From an uncultured Lachnospiraceae bacterium (GTDB taxonomy: Bacteria > Bacillota > Clostridia > Lachnospirales > Lachnospiraceae), in the NCBI GenBank assembly GCA_910588865.1, contig CAJUSJ010000012.1:1-32412 (forward strand): a DNA stretch of 32,412 bases, read 5' to 3'. How positions within the stretch are numbered: the first letter of the stretch is position 1; the number at the start of each line of letters is the position of its first letter. Shown one piece after another: positions 15,520 through 22,434 of the stretch. Position numbers and translations under genes: made by a program. A model generated the notes under the pieces. The model had not been told where the DNA came from and made no database searches. It was given only the letters and a program-made list of their open reading frames with translations.

Positions 15520-16665
15520 TTATTGCAGATCCAGAAGCTTCTGATACAGTTCCTCGTTGCCCTTGGTGTTGTCCTCAATAACCTTCTTGGTCGCTTCCTG
15601 CCATGGAGCAACATCGGCTACCTCAACGATATTCACACCTTCGCTCTTTAACTGCTCAAGAACCTCGTTCTCTTTGCTCTCAGAGTTGGCTCTGTTCTGC
15701 TGAGAAGCATAAGTGCCGGCTTCCATGATGATAGCCTGCTGGTCAGCGGTCAGCTTATTCCAAGCCTCATCCGTGATGATAACCTGTACAGCGCCCAGGG
15801 TATGTCCGTCAAGGATCATAGTCGGGGCAACCTCCGGGAAAGCGTTGGACTTATAATTCGCGATAGGCTGCTCAGCGCCGTCTACAACACCGGTCTGCAA
15901 AGCAGAGTACAGCTCATTGAAAGATACAACTGTGGGGGAAGCGCCAAGTCCTTCTACCAGACCGTTCATAACCGGGTCATTGGACACCCGCAGCTTCATA
16001 CCCTTTAAGTCCTCAATACCGGAAATCTCTTTTGTTGTGAAGAAATGACGGAAGCCCTCCTCACCATACCACAGACCTCTTACGCCAGAACCGTTCTCCT
16101 GGGACTCCAGAAGGAATTCCTGCGCCAAGTCGCTGGTAGCGAAATTCCAGAAATGTTCCCGGCTCACAAAGGTGTATGGCAGAGACAGAAGCATGGACTT
16201 CGCTCCGCCGTAGCTTGTCAGAGCGAACGCGGAGATACGGGACATATCAATGGTTCCGCCGCCGCCCAGCATGGTGTCAAGAACGTCATTCTCAGAACCG
16301 AGAACACCGCTGGCCTGAACATCAATTTTAATCTTGCCGTCTGACAGTTCCTCTGCTTTGGTCTTGAAATCAGTAGCCATCTGGCCTACAATAGTATCTA
16401 ACGGGTTAACTTCAGCGTATACCAAAGTAACCTCCGGCATATTGGCTGTGTCATAAGCGCCTGAAGAAGTACCGCCTGTGTTGTCAGCTGCCTCGCTGCC
16501 CGCGTTATCTGCCGGAGCCTGAGTCTCTGCCGGAGCCTCCGCTGGTGCCTGAGTTTCCGCCGGTGCCGCTGTGGTAGGGGTATCTGGGGTCTTCAGACCG
16601 CATCCTGTAAGAGAACCTGCCACCATAGCCGCGCACAGGACTGTGCTGATGAGTTTCTTTTTCAT
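15520..16665 (-). CDS. dctP: TRAP transporter solute-binding lipoprotein DctP, first copy
   Basis: The 381-residue protein begins MKKKLISTVLCAAMVAGSL and has the lipobox LTGC at 19-22, so it is a membrane-anchored receptor. A low-complexity linker of PAETQAPAEAPAETQ type (about residues 30-65) follows, then the DctP fold. The Arg in LKGMKLRVSNDPVM is the usual carboxylate contact, and YSALQTGVVDGAEQPIANY is the family's ligand-pocket region. AGGAGGAG precedes the ATG. It is the first gene of the TRAP operon and lies about 240 bases downstream of the AraC-type regulator, which is the obvious candidate activator. Confidence 0.95.
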   Translation of the reverse strand: MKKKLISTVLCAAMVAGSLTGCGLKTPDTPTTAAPAETQAPAEAPAETQAPADNAGSEAADNTGGTSSGAYDTANMPEVTLVYAEVNPLDTIVGQMATDFKTKAEELSDGKIKIDVQASGVLGSENDVLDTMLGGGGTIDMSRISAFALTSYGGAKSMLLSLPYTFVSREHFWNFATSDLAQEFLLESQENGSGVRGLWYGEEGFRHFFTTKEISGIEDLKGMKLRVSNDPVMNGLVEGLGASPTVVSFNELYSALQTGVVDGAEQPIANYKSNAFPEVAPTMILDGHTLGAVQVIITDEAWNKLTADQQAIIMEAGTYASQQNRANSESKENEVLEQLKSEGVNIVEVADVAPWQEATKKVIEDNTKGNEELYQKLLDLQ

Positions 16666-16905
16666 GTTACATCTCCTCCTCTTTTCTTTTAAGTCCGCAC
16701 CCTGGCCGGGTCAAATGACCGAACCAAAACGCAAGTTAACTTTAACTCTATTATAAATAAAAAAATGCATTGTGAATATAGTAAATTCTTGTGAAACCTA
16801 GGACATTTTTAACCAAAAATTGTTTTTTGTTTATTCACTTCATACAAATATGTGATAAAAATCCCATTTTTCCTCCAAATTATGCACAAGTAGAATTCCG
16901 GACTG
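16666..16905 (-). promoter_or_regulatory. AT-rich regulatory region and promoter of the TRAP operon
   Basis: This 240-base gap between the regulator stop and dctP holds a perfect TATAAT on the minus strand at 16750-16755. TTCACA lies 15 bases upstream (16771-16776), a close -35 match at short spacing. The ten-base palindrome AAGTTAACTT (16733-16742) lies just downstream of the -10, near the expected start, and could be an operator. The transcript would have a leader of about 80 bases. The stretch from 16800 to 16905 is AT-rich, with no clear terminator for the upstream regulator gene. Activator sites would be expected between 16775 and 16880, but I could not define a repeat there. Confidence 0.55.
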
Positions 16906-17739
16906 TCACTGTTTTCTCTGGAAGATCCCCGCTCTGTATTCTGTGGGGGTCTGTCCCGTAATCCTCTTAAACACCCTGGCAAAGTAGTTGGAATCCATAT
17001 ATCCCACAGATTTTCCCACATCTTTTACATTGACCGTGGGCTCCTCCAGCATCTTTTTGGCCTCCGCGACCCTGTATTCTGTTAAGTAGGAGGTAAAGTT
17101 CTTGCTGAAGCACTGCTTGAACAGCTTGCAGAAATAGGCCTCCGAGTAGTTCATGACCCTGGCCACCTCCTGCATGGAGATGTCATACATATAATTTTTC
17201 TGGATATAGTTTAAGATCATTTCCGTCACCTTGCCCATGCGGGCTTTCCCCAGCTCCTCCGGCTCTTCTCCTTCCTCGGGCCGGTCCTCCGGCCACTGGG
17301 ATTTTTCTTTCATCAGGGTTCTCTGGCTTACGGCATCCTGGACTCTGTTGAGACGGTTCTCGTGTTCCTCGGTCAGACGGATAGCCTCCTCCAGGACAAG
17401 CATCAGCTCCTTTTCCTCATAGGGCTTGAGCAGATAGTCCAGAGCCCGGACCGTGATGGCCTTTTTCGCGTAAGAAAACTCGTCGTATGCTGTTAGGAAG
17501 ATGATGTTGGTATCCCTGTCCTTCTCCCGTATCCTCTCCGCCGCCTCAATACCGTTGATCCCAGGCATCTCGATATCCAGGATCACGATCTGGGTTTTCT
17601 CCCTCTCGTAGATCTCCAGAGCCTCTCTCCCGTTTTCCGCCTGAAAGATCTCACATCGGTCTTTTAAGTTTTTGTGGATGGTTCTGTACAAGATCGTCCT
17701 CTCAATCATCTCGTCATCAGCTATCAGTACCCGATACAT
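16906..17739 (-). CDS. AraC-type response regulator (YesN-like)
   Basis: The 277-residue protein has an N-terminal receiver domain (residues about 3-120) and a C-terminal AraC-type double helix-turn-helix (about 170-275). In the receiver the acidic pair is in IADDE, the phospho-acceptor is D55 (VILDIEMPGING), and K106 is in YLLKPYEEK. The DNA-binding part contains VARVMNYSEAYFCKLFKQ and VGYMDSNYFARVFKRITG. The ATG at 17739 overlaps the kinase gene by 23 bases, so the pair is translationally coupled. It ends just before the dctP promoter, suggesting that it activates the TRAP operon in response to the sensor kinase. Confidence 0.94.
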   Translation of the reverse strand: MYRVLIADDEMIERTILYRTIHKNLKDRCEIFQAENGREALEIYEREKTQIVILDIEMPGINGIEAAERIREKDRDTNIIFLTAYDEFSYAKKAITVRALDYLLKPYEEKELMLVLEEAIRLTEEHENRLNRVQDAVSQRTLMKEKSQWPEDRPEEGEEPEELGKARMGKVTEMILNYIQKNYMYDISMQEVARVMNYSEAYFCKLFKQCFSKNFTSYLTEYRVAEAKKMLEEPTVNVKDVGKSVGYMDSNYFARVFKRITGQTPTEYRAGIFQRKQ

Positions 17740-19267
17740 GTGTCTCTTCCTCCTTCTCGCCTGTGCCCTTTGGAATCCACATCTGGATCACAGTTCCTCT
17801 TCCCTGAACACTGTATATTTTAATGTGCCCCTTTTTGTACATGGTGTGGATTCGCCTGTAGATGTTGCCCAGCCCAATGCCGGCCCCGGAGCTTTTGCCG
17901 CCTCTATCCCTGTTTTCTTTTAAGGCCCTGCAGACCTCCTCATATCTCTTTTGCTCCATCCCAAGGCCTGTATCAGCCACAGAGATCACCACATATTCTT
18001 CTGTCTGCCATGCCCGCAAAAACACCTTGCCGCCCTGTTCCTTTTTCGCGAGGCCGTGGATGATCGCGTTCTCCACCAGGGGCTGCAGTGTGAAGGCCGG
18101 GACCATTACCCTTCCGGGATCCAGCTCCAGCTTCGATTCGTATAGGATCCTGCCTCCAAAACGCATCTGCTGGATAAACATGTAATCCTCCACCACTTTA
18201 AGCTCCCTCTCCAACATGACGATCTGCTCCGACATCTTGAGATTGTACCGAAACAGGCTGCCCAAGCTGGTGATCATCTGATCCGTGGTCTGGGCCTCCT
18301 CCAGCTTGGCCATGCCGGAGATGGTATTCAAGGTGTTGAACAGAAAATGGGGATTGATCTGGTTTTTTAAGAGCTCCAGCCTGGCTTCCTCCAGCTGTTT
18401 TTCCATCTCCACCTTCTCCATCTCTTCCTTATAAAGAAGCTCCGCGATCTCGCTGTTCTTTTTCAGGGTGTTGATATATCCTTCTGTGGCATGCTTCATC
18501 TTGTTAAAGGATTTTACCAGATCTCCCATCTCGTCCTTGTTGTCCACGGTCAAGTCCGACACATTGAAATCATACCTGGCGATTTTCCGGCTGCTGTCAG
18601 CCAGAAGCACCAGGGGACGCACCAGAGTGTTGGACAGCACTCTGGTGAGCACAATGATCACCGCGAGCATCATGGCGGAAAAAATAAGGATCACATATCT
18701 AATATTGTAGATATTGGGCAGCTTTTTTAAATAGCTGCCATTGCCTTCCTTCAGGGTGACCTGGACAAGGCGTCTGGCGTAGGACTGAAGATAGTCCTGC
18801 ATCTCATAGACATCGTAAAGCGTGGTAATATAGTCCTCCCCCCAGCTGTCCATCTCCAGCACATTCTCCCGCATAAGGCTGTAGTTTTCATATCCGTTTT
18901 TGATATTCCAGGTGCGGGCGTACCGTTCGCTTCCAATCTCTTCGTAATTAAAGGGAAGAGAACGGAGGCAGCGCTCTGTCCTGACGCAGGCCAGCACATA
19001 CTCCTGACGCCTTTCCTCGCTTTTGTCCCTCATATATCCGGCAAACGCGTTTGCCTCCAGTTCCATGGCCTCCTGAAAATCATGGCACCGGGAATTATCC
19101 TCCAGAATCGTGTTAAAACTGTTGACCACAAAATTCATGGCCACAATCGTACATATAACAGACAGTCCCACCACAAGGGACAGCATGACCGCGTAGATCC
19201 CCAGTTTTTTCTTTAATGAAATTTTAAGCCACTGGTTTCTCAGCCTCTTGATCATACAGGTGGTCAC
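17717..19267 (-). CDS. YesM-type sensor histidine kinase
   Basis: The 516-residue kinase has a membrane segment at about 22-46, an extracellular sensing region of about 140 residues, a second membrane segment at about 190-210, HAMP (about 212-268), a coiled coil, and a His_kinase domain with H307 in NQINPHFLFNTLN. The ATP-binding part shows ENAIIHGL, ADTGLGM and GAGIGLGNIYRR. This layout is that of the LytS/YesM family, usually paired with AraC-type regulators. The start is uncertain. The GTG at 19267 overlaps the larC stop as GTGA, and an ATG at 19255 is the alternative; neither has a strong ribosome site, which suggests coupling to larC. This position links cofactor synthesis to the TRAP regulator. 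Confidence 0.93.
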   Translation of the reverse strand: MTTCMIKRLRNQWLKISLKKKLGIYAVMLSLVVGLSVICTIVAMNFVVNSFNTILEDNSRCHDFQEAMELEANAFAGYMRDKSEERRQEYVLACVRTERCLRSLPFNYEEIGSERYARTWNIKNGYENYSLMRENVLEMDSWGEDYITTLYDVYEMQDYLQSYARRLVQVTLKEGNGSYLKKLPNIYNIRYVILIFSAMMLAVIIVLTRVLSNTLVRPLVLLADSSRKIARYDFNVSDLTVDNKDEMGDLVKSFNKMKHATEGYINTLKKNSEIAELLYKEEMEKVEMEKQLEEARLELLKNQINPHFLFNTLNTISGMAKLEEAQTTDQMITSLGSLFRYNLKMSEQIVMLERELKVVEDYMFIQQMRFGGRILYESKLELDPGRVMVPAFTLQPLVENAIIHGLAKKEQGGKVFLRAWQTEEYVVISVADTGLGMEQKRYEEVCRALKENRDRGGKSSGAGIGLGNIYRRIHTMYKKGHIKIYSVQGRGTVIQMWIPKGTGEKEEETHVSGTDS

Positions 19268-20793
19268 AGTTCATCGATGCACTGTTTCTGCACCATCTGA
19301 TACACATATGAAAAGGGCACCTGATTATTTCCCGCCAGTTTGGCGATGCTGTCGTACTCCGGATAAAACCGTTTGACCCCTCTGGCCTGGCACACCTTCA
19401 CCTGGGCCTCCCCCAGAGGTGTCCTGACTGTCTTCTGCTCCCTGGCCAGGACAGTCCTCTCCATCTCCACCCGGCGGATGCCGATGGTTGTGGTTTCCCG
19501 GAAAATAATATGCTCCAGCTTCTGGATATCTTTCTGGCCGCAGATCACATTTAACTGCCACGCCGGCCTGTTTTTCTTCATAAACACAGGCATATAGTGT
19601 ACATCCCTGGCACCGGCCTCAAAAAGCTGACCCATGACATACCCCAGGGCCTCCCCGGTGCAGTCGTCAATGTTGGTCTCCAGTTTGAATATGGTATCCC
19701 TCTCCTCAGACTTATCCCGGATAACCATGGCCCTGAGAATCCCCGGCCTCTCATAGTTCCGCTTTCCGGCTCCGATGCCTACCTTTTCCACGGAAAAATC
19801 CCGGGGCAGGGTCTCCGAGGTTTTAACGGCAGCCACAATGGCCGCCCCGGTGGGGGTTACAAACTCCCCCTCCGCATCCACGATCCTCACCGGGAGCCTG
19901 TGAAGCTTCATGATATTGGCCACCGCGGGCACAGGCACAGGCAGGATTCCGTGTTGGCACCGGATGGTTCCTGTCCCTTCGCACAGCATGGGAACCACCA
20001 CTTCCCTGATCCCTAAGTTATCAAGGCACACCGCGGCGGCCACAATGTCCACAATCGAATCCACTGCCCCCACTTCATGAAAATGTACCTGATCCACCGG
20101 CACATTGTGGGCTTTGGACTCTGCCTCCGCCAGGATCTGGAAAATCTTAAGAGCCAGCGTCCTGGCCCCCTCCGTCATCTTTCCCTGGCCAATGATCTCC
20201 CGGATCTCCGCCATCCCCCGGTGTTCGTGATGGTGAGGGTGGCCATGGCCATCCTCATGACTGTGAATGTGGTCATGGCTGTGAACATGGTCATGACCAT
20301 ACCCCTCTTCGCGAACCCCCTGGTGAGCCTCTTCCCCATCATGGTGATGATGGCTGTGGCCGCAAGCTTCCTCCTGACCGTGGTGATGGCCGTGACCATG
20401 GGACTCTTCCCCGCCATGGTGATGACCATGGCCGCAAGTCTCCTCCTCGTCATGATGATGACTGTGGCCATGGGCCTCTTCCCCGTCATGGCGATGGCTG
20501 TGACCATGGGACTCTTCCCCGTCATGGTGATGGCCATGATCATGACCATGAAGATACTCCATGTCATGATCATGGTTCTCATGCTCCGCATCCAGGACCA
20601 CATTAAAATCGCATGCGTCGATCCCCGACTTGGTCACTCTCTTAATCTCGATCTGAAATCCCTGAACCGGAAGGCTCTCCAATGCCTCCCTCATAACATT
20701 CTCATCAGCCCCAAGGTCAAGAAGGGCCGCGACTGTCATGTCCCCGCTGATTCCTGAATAGCACTCCAGGTACAGTTTATCTCCTGAATCCAT
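19264..20793 (-). CDS. larC: LarC, nickel-pincer cofactor nickel insertion protein, uninterrupted form
   Basis: LarC inserts nickel into the pyridinium pincer nucleotide of lactate racemase, using CTP. The 509-residue product starts MDSGDKLYLECYSGISGDMT, the family N terminus, and has VHFHEVGAVDSIVDIVAAA in the middle and LETNIDDCTGEALGYVM towards the C terminus. I chose the ATG at 20793 (AGAGGA eight bases upstream); a longer reading to 20895 starts inside larE. Residues 71-191 form a His-rich insert with about 46 His in imperfect 11-13-residue units such as HGHSHHHDGEEA, presumably a nickel store. In Lactobacillus plantarum LarC is encoded in two frames joined by ribosomal frameshifting; here both halves are in one frame. 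The larE-larC gap is 25 bases. Confidence 0.95.
   Translation of the reverse strand: MDSGDKLYLECYSGISGDMTVAALLDLGADENVMREALESLPVQGFQIEIKRVTKSGIDACDFNVVLDAEHENHDHDMEYLHGHDHGHHHDGEESHGHSHRHDGEEAHGHSHHHDEEETCGHGHHHGGEESHGHGHHHGQEEACGHSHHHHDGEEAHQGVREEGYGHDHVHSHDHIHSHEDGHGHPHHHEHRGMAEIREIIGQGKMTEGARTLALKIFQILAEAESKAHNVPVDQVHFHEVGAVDSIVDIVAAAVCLDNLGIREVVVPMLCEGTGTIRCQHGILPVPVPAVANIMKLHRLPVRIVDAEGEFVTPTGAAIVAAVKTSETLPRDFSVEKVGIGAGKRNYERPGILRAMVIRDKSEERDTIFKLETNIDDCTGEALGYVMGQLFEAGARDVHYMPVFMKKNRPAWQLNVICGQKDIQKLEHIIFRETTTIGIRRVEMERTVLAREQKTVRTPLGEAQVKVCQARGVKRFYPEYDSIAKLAGNNQVPFSYVYQMVQKQCIDEL
20221..20583 (-). repeat. In-gene tandem repeat coding for the LarC His-rich insert
   Basis: Six or so imperfect units of about 33-39 bases encode (C/H)GHxHHHDGEE-type peptides (residues 71-157). 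A looser His/Asp segment follows to residue 191. On the plus strand the same DNA reads as runs of GTGATG, GACCATGGG and CTTCCCC. Such repeats can change copy number by slippage, so insert length may vary between strains. Confidence 0.8.
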
Positions 20794-20818
20794 CTTCAAG
20801 TCCTCTCTTTCCTGTAAT

Positions 20819-21649
20819 CTATCCGTTCCCCCTGTCCAGGTCCTGATCCATGCTTCCTGACCGGAACCCTTCCAAATCCAGGGTGATATATCCATATCCC
20901 AGTTCTTTCAAATACTTCGTGATCCCGGCTCTCCTCTCCAGCAAAGCCCCCATCTGATCTCCATCCGCCTCAATCCTGGCAATATCGCCGTGGACTCTCA
21001 GCCGCAGGTTTCCGGCCCCTATGGATCTTAAATACTCCTCCCCCTGTTCCACCCGCTTCAGCTTCTCCATTGTCAGCTCCTCCCCGTAGGGAAACCTGGT
21101 GGCCAGACAGGGGGCAGATGGCCGGTCCGCCACAGAGATGCCCAGTTCCTTGGCCAATGCCCGCACCTCCGCCTTGGTAAAACCCGCCTCTTTCAGAGGA
21201 CTTTTTATCCCCAGCTCCTCAATAGCCCGAAGACCGGGCCGGTACTGTAATAGATCATCGGTATTGGTTCCCTCCAGAACCACAAAAGCCCCCATATCTC
21301 CAGCCGCCTCCCGGATCTTTTCAAACAGATACTTCTTACACTGATAACACCTGTCCACAGGGTTGTTCCTTATATCTCCCCGCTCCAGCTCACGAACCTC
21401 CAGAATCCGGTGGATAGCTCCGGCCTCCCTGGCCACCTCCCCCGCGATCCTCCGATCCGCCGCCGGATGCAGCTCCCCGCAGACCGTGAACGCGAAAACC
21501 TGGCTGCCATTCTCTTTCCCATGGGCCACTGCCAGCTTCAAGAGAAGACTGGAGTCCGCTCCCCCGGAAAATGCCACCGCCGCGTTGCCTTTGGTATATT
21601 GATTCATAAGCCGGTGGAGCTGTTCCCGTTTTTCTCTGTACGCTTCCAT
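20819..21649 (-). CDS. larE: LarE, sulfur transferase of nickel-pincer cofactor synthesis
   Basis: LarE activates the carboxylates of the dinucleotide-derived precursor with ATP and installs sulfur. The 276-residue protein has the PP-loop SGGADSS at 28-34 (AVAFSGGADSSLLLKLA) and the family motif RPSAPCLATRFPYG with C181, the position of the sacrificial cysteine in characterised LarE. A CxxC pair, C101 and C104 in RCYQCKKYLF, is also present. Together the three Cys could instead hold an iron-sulfur cluster, as in non-sacrificial LarE types; sequence alone does not decide. The start overlaps the larB stop as TAATG. Confidence 0.95.
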   Translation of the reverse strand: MEAYREKREQLHRLMNQYTKGNAAVAFSGGADSSLLLKLAVAHGKENGSQVFAFTVCGELHPAADRRIAGEVAREAGAIHRILEVRELERGDIRNNPVDRCYQCKKYLFEKIREAAGDMGAFVVLEGTNTDDLLQYRPGLRAIEELGIKSPLKEAGFTKAEVRALAKELGISVADRPSAPCLATRFPYGEELTMEKLKRVEQGEEYLRSIGAGNLRLRVHGDIARIEADGDQMGALLERRAGITKYLKELGYGYITLDLEGFRSGSMDQDLDRGNG

Positions 21650-22398
21650 TATCGCTCCCCCAGGGCAAGCCGGTTCATCTGGGCCGCCAGATACCCGGCA
21701 CCGTAGCCATTGTCAATATTTACCACCGCTATGCCGTTGGCGCAGGAATTGATCATGGTCAGAAGGGCTGACAGGCCGTGGAAATTCGCTCCATATCCCA
21801 CAGAGGTGGGGACCGCTATGACCGGACGGCTCACCAGGCCCCCTATAACACTGGCCAGGGCCCCCTCCATGCCTGCCACCGCCACCACACAGTTGGCCTT
21901 CTGTATCACATCCACCCTGGACAAAAGCCTGTGAATGCCGCTGACTCCCACGTCATAGACGCGCTCCACATGGGTACCAAAAAATTCCGCCGTCTGGGCC
22001 GCCTCCTCGGCCACCGGGATATCCGCTGTCCCGGCCGTGCACACCGCCACCTTTCCCCTTCGCTCTTTTCCCTGTTTCTCCAGCTTTAAAACCCGGGAAA
22101 TGGGGTCATAAACAATCTGAGGAAACTTCTTCTTTATCAGCTCATACTGCTCTGCGGAAGCCCTTGTGCCCAGCACCTCCCCTTCCTTTTCGTAGAGCCG
22201 TTCATAGATGGACACAAGATGGCTGTCCGCCTTTCCGCAACAGAACACCACCTCGGCAAAGCCTGTCCGCTCCTTGCGGCTGGTGTCCAATTTGGCATAG
22301 CCCATTTCCTCATAATTTCCCATATTCAGAAGCTGCTCTGCCCTCTCCAAAGACAGAGAACCCTCTTTAACCTGTCTCAAGATATCCTGTATCTCCAT
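21649..22398 (-). CDS. larB: LarB, pyridinium-dicarboxylate synthase for nickel-pincer cofactor
   Basis: LarB carboxylates nicotinic acid adenine dinucleotide and hydrolyses the anhydride bond, the first step of nickel-pincer synthesis. The 249-residue protein has a helical N-terminal part (GSLSLERAEQLL) and a PurE-like C-terminal domain with VCTAGTADIPVAEEAAQTA, GVSGIHRLLS, VVAVAGMEGALASVIGGL and GYGANFHGLSALLTM. The ATG has AAGGAAG nine bases upstream. It lies 36 bases after the hybrid kinase gene with no terminator between them. Confidence 0.95.
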   Translation of the reverse strand: MEIQDILRQVKEGSLSLERAEQLLNMGNYEEMGYAKLDTSRKERTGFAEVVFCCGKADSHLVSIYERLYEKEGEVLGTRASAEQYELIKKKFPQIVYDPISRVLKLEKQGKERRGKVAVCTAGTADIPVAEEAAQTAEFFGTHVERVYDVGVSGIHRLLSRVDVIQKANCVVAVAGMEGALASVIGGLVSRPVIAVPTSVGYGANFHGLSALLTMINSCANGIAVVNIDNGYGAGYLAAQMNRLALGER

Positions 22399-22434
22399 GA
22401 TCCCGCTTCCTTTCCATGTCTTTGCCCCAAAATG

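Noticed and set aside
20175..20603. 142-codon minus-strand frame and 226-codon plus-strand frame over the larC His-rich region
   Set aside because: Both are low-complexity Met/Thr/Val readings of the His-codon repeat in other frames, with no domains or suitable ribosome sites; larC itself explains the DNA.
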